Shown piece after piece: positions 53,592 to 64,000 of a DNA stretch of 64,000 nucleotides. A program made the position numbers and the translations under genes. Source of the stretch: Tipula vernalis (taxonomy: Eukaryota; Arthropoda; Insecta; Diptera; Tipulidae); contig OY282560.1 of the NCBI GenBank assembly GCA_958295665.1, positions 41,169,044-41,233,043 on the forward strand, written 5' to 3'. Each line of letters starts with the position of its first letter. The first letter of the stretch is position 1. The notes beneath the pieces were generated by a model, which worked only from the letters and a program-made list of their open reading frames with translations, made no database searches and was not told where the DNA came from.

Positions 53592-54888
53592 CAGATACCA
53601 TTCAAATTTTGGACTCGGAAGAACGCAACGGCTGCGAACGCATTTTCGCTTGCGTCTACCATTACATGCAGTTGCACTGAGATTGGTGTTTCAGAAAAGT
53701 GACGTCGTGGTATGCGAATATTCTCCAAGAGGGGAAGACATTTAGTCCACCGGAGCCACATATCATAGTGTTCAGAAATGATTGGGTCATCCCATCCAAT
53801 ATCGCATTTCCAGATTTTCTTGAGGACGATTTTCATGTAGACGATGAAAAATCCGATCAATCCGAGCGGGTCATATATCATCATTAAAACTCTCAAGACC
53901 TCTCGTTTGGTGGGTGATGGGTTCATGTTCAGCGGATCCATTAAATTGTTGAAGAACATTTTGCGAGTTGGAGATAAATTTGTGAATGAGAAATCCACCC
54001 ATTGCATGAATACGAACGATATCTTTGATAATATTGACAGCTTCTTCTTCTATACGAAAACTAGACAACCAGTCGTCCACGTAGTCATTTTTGACGATTT
54101 CGATAACAGCTTCTTGGCATTCCTCTTGAAATTGCATTGCGTTTTTGTTCTTGACGAATTGGGCTGGGCTCGGAGAACAACATGCGCCAAATGCCATAAC
54201 CGTTAATACGTATATATCAGGTTTGTCGGTTAAACTTGGCCAAAGAAATCGTTGGGAGTTTTGATCTGATTTTCTTATCTTTACCTGATGAAACATTTCA
54301 CGAATGTTACCCGATATCGCGATTGGATACTCTCGAAAACGAAGAAGAATATCGGGGAGCGATGAGAGTAAATCTGGACAAGGCAAGAGAACAGAGTTGA
54401 GTGATGTTTTGTTGCACCTCCGCTGCAGCATCCCAAACGATTCGCGTTTTTTCCGGTTTGTTCGGATTCTTAACGGAGAAAACTGGTAAATAGCAGGTTC
54501 TATCATTTGTGTCATCGATTTCCGTTTGTGACAATTTGTGCGCGTACCCACTTTGAACGTACTTCGAAATTTCGTCGTTCAGAATAACGGCTGTATCAGG
54601 TTCACGAATCATTTTGTTTTTCAAACTTGCACAACGACGAATTGCCATGGGCATGCTGTCTGGTAATTTGACATTCTCGTATCGCCAAAGAAGTCCGGTT
54701 TCATATTGATTACCGATTTTCCGTGTTATGTTTTCCATGATGGTTCGTACTCTTTCATCTTCTTTCGATTCGGGTAACTTTGTTGGACAAGCTACACCGA
54801 AGTTTTCGATGGAGAAACGGTGGTGAATTATACCCGCTTGAGTAATACCGCCGGTAAACTGCCCATCTGATTGTGGTTTTTGCTGCAA
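53486..54888 (-). pseudogene. BEL/Pao reverse transcriptase
   Basis: Three overlapping stretches give most of RT: the entry (RYENVKLPDSMPMAIRR), LPVFSVKNPNKPEKTRIVWDAAA, IREMFHQVKI, the catalytic box NDYVDDWLSS, and the thumb (KREVLRVLMMIYDPLGLIGF). Catalytic aspartates are present. A frameshift near 54307-54551 and another near 53990 break it. Confidence 0.9.
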
Positions 54889-55179
54889 CGGGCTCCCCCC
54901 GATGCTCTTCGCGTAATTGAAGTGTGCTAGTTAATTGTACGTGATCCGCACCAATGAGGATCTGTGGTTTTGCGTTTGTTTACTCCTTTATTGGTTAATC
55001 GCGTAGATGTTCGTATTTTGTGATGTCGATAGGGGTCGACTGTCTTGGAAGCTCCAAGCTTTCGGATTACCGATACCAGAAATTTTAAAAGAAGTACGCA
55101 AGCTGTTTATTTCGGTTCATGTGTTTCCGCCGGTCCATTGTAATTCGAGATCTACGGTGGGGCCTTTCAATTCCAGTTG

Positions 55180-55389
55180 TTAGGCCAAATTTTCGTCGAT
55201 CATTGTTACGTGTGAACCTTCGTCGAGGAAAGCGTAAGTTTTGACACTAAGCTTTTTGCCGAACAGAACCACTGGGACCACTCGCGAGAGTATTTGCATT
55301 GCATCGTAATGTGTTGCGTCCATTTTCGAAGTGGAAGGCACATGATTTGAGTACATGTCCATTTTATGAACTTTCATCTTGTGATCCAA
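55180..55389 (-). pseudogene. BEL/Pao protease fragment
   Basis: VVPVVLFGKKLSVKTYAFLDEGSHVTMID has the DEGS form of the aspartic protease active site often seen in BEL/Pao elements. It is separated from Gag and RT by frame changes. Confidence 0.75.
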
Positions 55390-55559
55390 TCGGCATTGAT
55401 ATTGATTGTGTTTTTGGCGACGATGTTGTATTCGATGACGATGGTGTATTATTTATCGGTTCATCGGAATGAAGATTTGGATTGTGTAAGAGATAGTTGT
55501 GTTTGCGCGGACAACCGTTCACATTACAAACTTTATCGAAAGTTTATGTTTGTTAACAA

Positions 55560-56847
55560 ATGACCAACGATCGGCTGGTTGCATACTCTTGAACTTTTTA
55601 CAATTTTGTATTTCGTGTTCGTTGTCTTTACAAACAATACAACTGTTTTTGGATTTTTCGGTGGTCATGACGGTGTCTGCTGCATTTTGCCGTACTTGAC
55701 CATCGGAGTGTTTCGATTTTGAATTTTCGGTTTCATCATAATCACACTACCGGCTCGCTCGGCCAAATCATGCAAATATTCGTTGAACGTTGATAAACTT
55801 ACAATTTGATGATTCTGCTTGAAGGTGGCCCATTCCATTCTCCAAACCGCAGGTAATTTTCCGACCAATTCTTTGAGAGGTATCGGATTTGTGCTGTGTT
55901 CAGTTAGACCACAAACTTCGATCATTATGCATAAATGTTGCACAGTCATTGCGAATTCGACTACACGTTCAAGGTTTTCCGGGTATGTTGGTTTTTCGGT
56001 ACGAGCTTGTTCGATAATAGTGTCGACAATTACTTCGGGATTACCGTACAAAACACGTAGGGAACCATTTCCGGAAACAAAAGTTTGGAGTTTACCGCTT
56101 CCAATGCTTTTCCTTTCAAACATCTTAATAGTCGATCACGATTTTCTTTATTTGTAAATCGCCCCAATCTTGTCGATTCGACGTATGACGTGATAAACAT
56201 GGGCCAATCTCCCGAGTCACCCGAGAAGATGGGCAAATCTTTTGAGATCACCTGATGATATGCAATTTGTTTCATGGAAACGTCGTTTTCGCCTTCGTCA
56301 TCTGACTAGATCACGTTCGTTGTGCTTCGTAGAAAGTCATTTTGATTTGTTGCTGACAACCAAGGGAGTTTGACTGTTGTAGTTGTAAATGTTCATAACT
56401 CTTCTAGTTTGGCAAGAGCTGTTGATTTTTTACGACTTTTAATTGATGATTTAGTTGAAATATGTGATCGACGACCGCTTATTACTGATTTCGTTTCATC
56501 AACAATTGATTTTGCATCCGATTCCTTTACGATTTCATTTGGTTTCGAATTACCATCAGTTCCACCAGGGGAAACGTTCGCGTTCGATAAACCGTCCTTT
56601 TTATTTGGTTGCGATGTTTCTTCGTTGACATCATTCGCACCTGATGTTGTTGCACCGACTTGGATTAAACCAGATGTTTTCGGTATATTCGGCATTGCCA
56701 ATTCTTGGAGCTCATTATCACTGAACTTCCTCCCACGCATTTCAGATGAAACAACGATTTGCAATTATCACAGCGGACCATGTTGTTATTGTCCGGATCA
56801 TCACAAAGTGGACAATTTGATTGCAATCGTAGGGGAGTGTGTGTCAT
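55560..56847 (-). pseudogene. BEL/Pao Gag with N-terminal PHD finger
   Basis: At 56690-56835 the frame encodes CPLC......MVRCDNC....HLKC and a final W.C, the C4HC3 zinc pattern of a PHD finger. After a frameshift comes an acidic, low-complexity linker (56393-56764). Then the Gag core appears (LPIFSGDSGDWPMFITSY, then LLRCLKGKALEAV) at 56030-56275, its continuation (55665-56123) and a zinc-knuckle-like C..C....H...C near 55600-55640. PHD fingers read histone-tail states. Whether this one does so is inference. Confidence 0.78.
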
Positions 56848-56889
56848 AACTGACGAGCGGTTGAAAGGGTTATTTTCGGTTTGAGTCAG

Positions 56890-57402
56890 TGAATTGACTT
56901 ATGGAGTGGCCAGCTCGAAGCCCGGACCTCAATCCCATCGAACATATATGGGACGAGTTGAAAAGAAGGGTTCGAGACAGAGATGTTGCTCCAATGAGTC
57001 TCCAGGAGCTGCAACAGGCGATCGTAGAGGAATGGGAGGCGATATCTGAAGATTTTGTGAAAACTTTGGTGAAATCAATGCTTTGTCGAATGGAAGCTCT
57101 CATTCGGGTCAAAGGAGGGAATACTCGTTATTATTAAAAATATTTTTTCTGATTTCCATGTTTTAATTCGATTTTTACTACTAACTTTCATGCTGACAAA
57201 TTTACAAAAACGTATACCTCAGATGTTTACCCCCAAAAATAAGTTTGATGGCACTTATAAATACAAAAAAGGTACCACTGGTTAGGTATTGAAATAGACT
57301 TTGAATCTGCATTAAAAAAATTTAACAAATATTGGATTTTTTTTGATATTTTTGCACTTTTGTGGAAAATTGAGCAATGTGCGATTTTTTTGCCCCCAAG
57401 TG
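56890..57402 (+). mobile_element. 3' end of a Tc1-type transposon
   Basis: The last 79 codons of a Tc1 transposase (56901-57137, WPARSPDLNPIEHIWDELKR, the DDE third-acid region) followed by about 265 bp of 3' sequence. It ends in CCCCCAAGTG next to TA (57403-57404), so the terminus in reverse is CACTTGGGGG with the TA target. The 5' two thirds of the element are missing. Confidence 0.9.
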
Positions 57403-57404
57403 TA

Positions 57405-59591
57405 GTTCCATTTTGTATTTTCACACTGGAGCATTGAATTTTGAAATACGTTTTATCATAAAGTGACCGTTCTTTAAATTATCATGGTTTGCATTAATTC
57501 TGTGGTCACAACGCATAACCGCTTAAGTCAAATTTGATAATTTTTCGAGAGACGTAGAAAAAGTTGAATATTAAGAAAAGTACTATAAAAATGACATTAG
57601 AAGACACTACTCTAAAAGATAAATGCGGAAAACCCCCTAAAAGGTGTCATATTTAAGGATGAAGCTCCCACTTAGGGATTATGAAACTTATTTCTTTGTA
57701 ATCTATGCTCCGTATACATAAAATAAAAATAATCTGGAAACAAAAAGAGGTTAAAATTGTTTAAATAAGTTGGGGGTGAGGGGGGTTCACATTTTCACAT
57801 TAAATAATAAAAACAGTTATATAATTTGTTCAATATTTCTAAACATCGACATGTCAAATTTCAAACTATAAGTCTTACAAAATTGTTTTCAATTTATGAA
57901 CCAACATCCTAACTTACTGAATATTGTCTGAGTGTCTATCTTGTTTACCCCGTAACAAGCTTAATTAAGAAATAAATAGACAAATTGAGTTATTTATTTC
58001 ATAGCTTTCATGAAAATGTCATTGTATTTACGAAACATAAATAAAATTCAATGACATCTCAAATAAACCAAAAAACAAACACAAATATCTCACCCACAAT
58101 GATAGAAAAAATTCTATTGAATGTCATGTTTTAGTGTACAGAAAAAATTTTATTACAGTCTGCCACCTTAACCGAATGAAACTAAATAAAAACAAAAAAT
58201 TCAAAAAACTTTTTGGTTCCAGTAGTTTTTTTGTATCATATCAAATCGTATACTTGACCACATTGTCAGTTTATGTCTCAATAAAGGAAATATAGAGAGA
58301 GACTTGCACAAAGTGAAAAATAAAAAAATTTGGTTTTCATCCAAATATTCTAATTTCAATTAAGAAATTGTATTTTATATATTTATATGGAGAGCTTTCG
58401 GTTTTCGACATTATTATACTTACACTTTAAAGCAAAAAATAGTAATACAGTTTCAAATGTTGTTGTAATTTTATTGAAGCTTTTACTTTATTTATGATTG
58501 TTTTTGTTTGATGTGAGCTTTAATTTAGTGTTAGAGATGTGGTGTCAGATATATGTATACGTATATCACACACTCGTACATTTTTATTCGGAAAGGACAA
58601 AATATAAAAGTTTAGTTTTGTTTGTCGGATTTGAGGTTAGAGGAAAGGTCTCGTTTGTGATACCACATATAAAATATAAATGTGTTTGGATGGACGGATA
58701 TACGAACGTATTTGTACATCCAAAGTTATCATAAAAATATAAATAAAACATAAATTGTATGTTATGGGATTGGACTAGGTGGGGGTGAGAGTTGGCAGTA
58801 TGGTTTGTTAAGTTGGTTTAGTAAATTTATGTTTTGTACAAATTATTAATGAAGTTGTGTGTGCTAGAAATTTTTTTTTTTTTTTTTTACTTTACTGCTG
58901 TCATTAATTTTTTTGTATTTTTATTGGGAATTTTTTTCTGACAGAGTTTTTATATTTTTTTAATAATTTTATGAGACAGATGGGGACAGAAAAATTGGTT
59001 GGTTGGTTGGTTGATGAGCAATTAATATTTGATGAAGATTTGGTTACTCTATTTTTAGCTTGATTGCATTTGATATTTGTATTTTATTAGGTCCAAGTAC
59101 TTTATTGCAAGCAAGATGAATTTATTGGTATAGCAGATGGGCTCATAAAATATTAGTTTTGTTTTCAACTATGTGTAAGCTTTATTACCGCTTTGCAGAT
59201 CTCTACTAGTATACAAGATGGTTTAACGAGGGTCACAATATGAAGTCTACATGGTGGCAGAAATTATTGGTAATAAAATTCTACCAAAAAGTCGAACTTT
59301 TGATATTTCGCATAATGAGTATCTGAATTCCCTTTCCTTATATATATACATGTCTCCTTCTCTCAAATAACGTCATTAAATTTTAATTGGTATGAAATCT
59401 TTTCACAGAATCTAAAACTCGAGCCTGTTGAGTACAATATTTAATTATTACTGTCCTACAAACATAGTTAATTAAGAATTTATTTTGACTGTCTGTAAAT
59501 CAATTGATTTTTTCGGATTTTTTATAAACAAATATATTAATAATGTCATTGTGTTTGAACCTTAACTCTTCAAAAATGAGAACCTCCTTGA
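57405..59591. other. AT-rich region with no recognisable gene
   Basis: About 2.2 kb. Poly-T runs at 58869-58888 and GGTTGGTTGGTTGG at 58998-59011. Open stretches such as 58498-58734 show no known domain. Confidence 0.6.
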
Positions 59592-60001
59592 GTTCTTTAT
59601 GTTGGTAGTTTGGTTTCGTACTGAAAAGTTTGTCTACTCATCTGGTGACTACGACGAAATTACAAAAATACAACTCTCGCCATATACATTAAGTATCTGG
59701 CCAGAACGTACTGACATAGCGAATTATATTCACTACATCAAATATCAAAAGCCCATGGAGAAACCTCGTTTGTATGTGTATTATGCCCACACGAATATTT
59801 TCATGGGCATAATACACACACAAATGAGGTTTCTCCATGGGTTTTTGAAATTTGATGTAATGAATATAATTCGCTATGTTAATACGTTCTGGCCAGATAC
59901 TTAATATATATGGAGAGAGTTGTATTTTTGTAGTTTGGTCATAGCTACCTGATGAGTAGACCAACTTTTCAGTACGAAACCAAACTACCAACATAAAGAA
60001 C
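59592..60001. mobile_element. Near-perfect 410-bp palindrome (foldback MITE)
   Basis: The two halves, centred near 59797, are inverted copies beginning GTTCTTTATGTTGGTAG with scattered mismatches, so similar 101- and 104-codon open stretches occur on both strands. The centre is CACGAATATTTTCATGGG with almost no loop. No clear target duplication was found. The open frames are a by-product of symmetry. Confidence 0.85.
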
Positions 60002-60149
60002 ATAAAAAATCTATATTTTTGTGTCTATAAAAAAGCCGAAAAAATCAATTGAAAGATAGTTAAGGTTCTACTGTAAAATTAGTCACTTTGAATTTCACTT
60101 ATAAGTTAAAAAATATTACTCACAAATCAGCGTTTTTTTTTATTACTTC

Positions 60150-60395
60150 CCCTATTTTGACTCACGTTAAACAGCTTCCCCCAGTGCAGGTGTTGTAGTA
60201 TTTACCGGCTTTCCCAGCACACTTTCTCGTTTGAAGGAACCATTTTGCCTTAGTCTCTGATGGATTCTCATAAAGGCCTGAATAATGAGTACCATGCGAT
60301 TGGGGTACCTCTCGGCTATAAATGTGCCTTGCTTGTACAGCATTTCCATCAGCAAGTCCGTAAATAAACGGCATTTGTGCCATTTCAACTATTGA
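60150..60395 (-). pseudogene. DUF4817-type helix-turn-helix fragment
   Basis: Two minus-strand frames must be combined conceptually: one gives FIYGLADGNAVQARHIYSRE, the other RYPNRMVLI, then IHQRLRQNGSF. Together they follow the DUF4817 pattern found in insect genomes and linked to transposase-like proteins. The frameshift marks it as a relic. Confidence 0.6.
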
Positions 60396-60401
60396 AGCTT
60401 G

Positions 60402-62030
60402 ATGTTATAATTCCATTTGTGCGGAAAATATGTAACTGATCAGAACGACTAATACCTCAACATAATTACAGTAAATTTTCCAAATGTTTTGAAAATATAC
60501 AAAAATGATTACACTAATAATGCATTTTCTAAAGAAATCTTGAAAAGTTCAAAGATTTTCCACCTTTTTTAGTGTGAAGTGTATTTATTTTAGTGACTTG
60601 TTTTACAGTAGAAGCTTGATTATCTCTATAACGGTTACAGATAGGATATGTGCTTTCATATAATTTTTTTCGAATTTGTTTTACTTACTTCAGGGTAACC
60701 CTGTATATTATATCTCTAACGCATGTTACACATGTGTTACAATCCATTTCCTCAGAAATTATAAATGGGGTGGAATGTTTAAATATCACGGCTGTGTAGG
60801 TCCCGATAGTATCTATATCATCTTCGATCTTGAGTAACTTTGCACATTCTATGGTGGTACCGTTGAATTATTTATTTAACGTAAGTCTGTAGAATTTTGA
60901 TTCGTTCTGCTACACATAAGCTTCTTAAATCTTTAACTTCATTTCGTAATGTTTCGTGCTCGGAAATCGATTGTACCGAGTCGCTTGAGAAATTTGACAT
61001 ATAATTTCTCAAGCGACAATTTGGCATATTCCGTTTTGTAATAACCACTTGAGCAGTCCGGAAAAATTTGTAAGTGCCCTGAACGGAGCTCTGTGGCTTT
61101 TACTTACTGATATATTCCCCAAAAATAACTGAAAAATTGTAAACATTAAATTAATTTGACTTTGCTGGCACGATGAATCCAATCAAATTACATACGTCTA
61201 TTATTTGAAATTATTTTGACTGGTAAAATGTGTGTTTCTAAAAGGAGGCGTAACGTTCCCATAAACCAATTAGTCGACATATTAGACACCACATATAACA
61301 CGGAATTTCTTTTTAATCCTAATTCTCACTTGTTCAACTTACTAATCTTTAATCCGACTTCAAATGACGTCCCCTGTAGAGTCTCAACCGCTCCAGATGC
61401 ACTGCTTTCGTTTACGTTGTACTTTCTTAATCCGATAAATCAGTTCGTTTATCTTTGTTCTCGACCAATACTCTTTACTGTGAACGCGAAAACGTCCTTT
61501 TTTGTTTTATTTATATCGAGCAATTGTCAGATTTCCTGAAATACAACGTTATACGCACTCATGGTTCCCTCTCATCCTATCCTTTGTTAGCCAAATCCAT
61601 TTTAAACATTTTTCCCATATCTGTAGGTTTTTCAACTGTACTCAATAAGCCTTTACAAAGGAAATTTTTTATTACTACACTTTTCGAACGTTTCGTTAGT
61701 TTTATTTCTCTTCTTCTCCTTTATCTCTATATTTTCGTGTTCATTTCCTTTCCGATATTCGATCTGGAAGAAGTATCTCTAGCCATACCTACATATGTAA
61801 AGCTCCAAAATTCTTACGTAAATAAAGTATTTTTGCGAAAGAGTTATTTATTCAAGTTACTTCTAGCGCTCAGTATTAAACTGACTCTTGGTAAGCTTAT
61901 TTCATAAGAATTAGATTCGGTCAATGAAAATTCTTGAGAAGAATTAACGAAATATCGTGAAATAAGTTAAAAAATTGTTTACACGCAACGAAAAAAAGCT
62001 GTGGCGATTTTACCTTCAAATTTAAAACTG
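60402..62030. other. AT-rich region with no recognisable gene
   Basis: A short perfect hairpin (CTTGAGAAATT...AATTTCTCAAG) lies at 60984-61014. The longest open stretches (61216-61539 and 61455-61907) have no recognisable domain and overlap in two frames; I do not call them genes. Confidence 0.55.
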
Positions 62031-62545
62031 TGAGAATGATTATTCATTCATTATTCAGTCATTATTCATACTTAATTTTGATACATTTTGGATTAATTAT
62101 CACCCAATAAACACCGATTGTTCACTAATTATTTTGTCATTATAATTTACTCTTTAATATTTACTCGTCATTCGCCTTTTCGTTCACTCATTAATTACTC
62201 ATTATTACTCTTCGTTCATCTTTCTACGAAAACCGAGTGAGTAGGCAGAGAGTAATAAGCGGATATTGTGTGAGTGAATGCATCGTTCATCAGTGGATAA
62301 TGAGTGAATAATTCATTAATAACGACTGAATAATCGGTGGATTTGAAGTGAATATTGAATACCCCTTAAATACAAAGTGAATAATGTAAGAATACCAAGT
62401 AATTAAGGCGTTGATTAATGAGGGAATACTGAATGAATAGTAATTGAATAAAATATGAATAATGAGCGAACAAGAGTGGTATTAGTCAAACAAATAATTT
62501 ATCACTACAGTGAGTAATAACTGAATATTCAGTGAATAATCAGTG
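62031..62545. repeat. Degenerate inverted simple repeat (TCATTATTC / GAATAATGA)
   Basis: The left half (to about 62220) is rich in TCATTATTCA motifs. The right half (62225-62545) carries the complement GTGAATAATGAG. The two halves could pair as a long imperfect hairpin. There is no coding potential. Confidence 0.6.
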
Positions 62546-63303
62546 ACAGAATTCCGTAATGCTTTAGAGTTACAATTTCGAACGAAAATTCTTAATTTAG
62601 AGTCCATTGGTATTCTGTAATAAAAATGTTTCTAATTTTTGAGAAATAAAATACTCTAAAATTGGTTTTTGGTCCCGCCTCTTTATAGAATTTCAAATAA
62701 TTCTTATGATTATCGTTTACGAATCTCGATTTTTTGGCAGATTTACTAACACAAATAGAACTGTAATTTTGAATGACATTTTTCATTCGATTTGAGTTTA
62801 TTGAAAGCGGCATTTGTGTTTTGTGTTTCTGTTTATTTTTTATATAAATATTTTATTAATTGATACGCTAATTATTTTATGTTGTTTTGTTATCAGAGTG
62901 AAAGATCTTTCAAAGATTTGGTAGAAGCCGAATCGAAATCGTCATAAATTTTTTGAAAAAAACGAATGGGCTCGTCCGTCTCTTTCCGTATTATTGTAAC
63001 TAAATATTCCGTTTCTCTATAAAAATTGTATAGAAAATGTCTAAAACTAACCTTGACGGAGAATTAGAACGAAAAGGAACGGATCCGTTGTAACTCGACT
63101 TGAAATCCGTTGATTGCGGCTACATATCAAATGATCATTCTGAGGATGTTCACTGATGGCTTTTTCACAGGAAAATATCTCACTAACTCACTCTAATAAC
63201 TCACTTTAATAAAATATCTGATTTTTTTACGGCAATAAAAGAAATAATTTTCAGTTGCCATAAAACCCCGAAAAAATCCAAAAACAAGTAGAGATAATAT
63301 AAT
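62546..63303. other. AT-rich region with no recognisable gene
   Basis: No supportable gene. A 73-codon minus-strand stretch at 62592-62813 shows no known domain. Confidence 0.5.
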
Positions 63304-63563
63304 AGTAGTGTTTTTTTATCCGCTCCGGATAGCTGCTATCGAGAGCCGTCATTATTATACGCCTAAATTTAAATTTGACGCGCTATTTATTGGTAAACTA
63401 AACTTATTTAACGTCAAACTATCATTTTTAATTCAATTGTTTAGCGAAAACTTGATATAAAAAATATTTGGCTCTACCTATTTATACGGAGCGCTATCCG
63501 GAGCCACTTTTCATATGACGGCTCTCGATAGCAGCTATCCGGAGCGGATAAAAAAACACTACT
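63304..63563. mobile_element. 260-bp MITE with perfect 48-bp inverted repeats
   Basis: Terminal repeats start AGTAGTGTTTTTTTATCCGC and continue through TCGAGAGCCGTCA, identical on both sides. A shorter inner pair (GGAGCGCTATCCGGAGCC) echoes the GCTCCGGATAGC part of the arm. The flanks are AT-rich, so the target duplication could be AAT, TAA or TAATA. Confidence 0.88.
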
Positions 63564-63576
63564 AATAATACACCGA

Positions 63577-63731
63577 TCTTTTGAGGCGCTCGTTTTGTAG
63601 GTCAAAAAATTTCCGAATATTTTTTATGCCGCGGTCATCAGTAAAGAGTGATACTTAGGACTGAAGACCACGATATAAAAAATATCCCGATTTTTTTCAG
63701 GTACAAAACGAGCACACCCAAAAGATGACAT
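63577..63731. repeat. Imperfect 155-bp inverted repeat
   Basis: The left arm ATCTTTTGAGGCGCTCGTTTTGTA pairs with the right arm TACAAAACGAGCACACCCAAAAGAT, and inner parts (ATATTTTTTAT) also pair. It is probably a small MITE or hairpin. The remaining 270 bp to the window end hold only simple A/T-rich sequence. Confidence 0.65.
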
Positions 63732-64000
63732 ATTTTTAACAGACATGTTTTGAAGAATTTTGTCAAAAATAGGTCAAAAACCATAAGTTATGGTCGAAAA
63801 CTGTCGAGAAGTGTAAAAAACTGTCAGAAAGTGTTAAAAACCGTTGTGAGTGTGATATTGGGAAAAAGGGAAAAAAAAGTTTTGAAATATACTGGTAAAT
63901 TTTTTAACTGTTGAAACAATTCTGAACGTAAATGAAGCTAAAATTTTTACATTTTTAGATTTTTTTCGTTGTCAAAAAATCATGTCAATAAGTGTCGAAA

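Larger units (their letters stand above)
51927..56850 (-). mobile_element. BEL/Pao element with PHD-finger Gag
   Basis: On the minus strand the order is PHD finger, Gag, protease, RT, RNase H, integrase, spread over several frames. The integrase end (KRPVTKLAIL, about 51990) abuts the neighbouring env-bearing element, so the 3' LTR is lost. The 5' LTR is also missing, replaced by a Tc1 end at 56880. It belongs to a BEL/Pao family distinct from the env-bearing one. Confidence 0.88.

Noticed and set aside
58498..58734. Possible small membrane protein
   Set aside because: No domain, no conserved features and located in simple AT-rich sequence.
59599..60003. Matching open stretches of 101 and 104 codons on opposite strands
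   Set aside because: They are mirror images produced by the palindrome at 59592-60001, not homologous genes.
61216..61907. Two overlapping plus-strand open stretches that could be small genes
   Set aside because: No recognisable domain, biased composition, overlapping frames and no splice or promoter support. Likely chance frames in AT-rich DNA.

Overview
The window is eukaryotic, AT-rich, repeat-dense DNA, almost certainly from a fly (Diptera). The single host coding exon I can recognise, at about 47987-48148 on the + strand, encodes the start of the first immunoglobulin domain of a Dpr-family (dpr1/dpr2/dpr3-like) neuronal cell-surface protein and ends in a clean GTAAGT splice donor. The rest looks like intronic or intergenic DNA filled with transposable elements. 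No bacterial-type genes, rRNA, CRISPR array or full tRNA gene was seen.

The centrepiece is a complete, apparently intact Maverick/Polinton (adintovirus-like) element at 10012-24292. It has about 579-bp terminal inverted repeats and a 6-bp target duplication (CACAGT). From left to right it carries: protein-primed DNA polymerase B (+), a retrovirus-type integrase with a C-terminal chromodomain (-), a small OB-like protein (-), a single-BIR inhibitor-of-apoptosis protein (+), an unknown 216-aa protein (-), an adenain-type cysteine protease (-), the double-jelly-roll major capsid protein (-), a pVI-like glycine-rich basic protein (-), a penton/minor capsid protein (-), an acidic unknown protein (-), a small basic protein with a hydrophobic tail (-) and the packaging ATPase (-). 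Polymerase and integrase serve replication and insertion. Protease, capsid proteins and ATPase form a virion module. The BIR protein is a likely anti-apoptotic accessory. Several of its genes overlap by stop/start motifs, and several share a TATA box 30-55 bp before the start. The terminal repeats hold a tRNA-like A-box/B-box element.

Left flank (1-10011): a BEL/Pao pol fragment (-), a degenerate non-LTR element (+), a dispersed repeat, 2.7 kb of AT-rich DNA without genes, and a decayed Ty1/copia element (-) with LTRs, a tRNA-iMet-type primer site and a TAGAG target duplication.

Right flank (24293-64000): a 412-bp inverted-repeat MITE, a decayed Ty3/gypsy element, a foldback element built of 156-bp tandem repeats with a 9-bp target duplication, a second Ty3/gypsy element whose gag region is split by an inverted 108-bp satellite that itself carries a 1.56-kb solo LTR, a DUF4780-like fragment, a second foldback element with an 8-bp target duplication, and the dpr exon. 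Beyond these lie an env-bearing BEL/Pao element (-), a second BEL/Pao element with a PHD finger in front of Gag (-), a Tc1 transposase end, a 410-bp palindrome, a DUF4817 fragment and several small inverted-repeat elements. Most retroelement genes are broken by frameshifts and stops; the Polinton genes are not, so it is the youngest large insertion.
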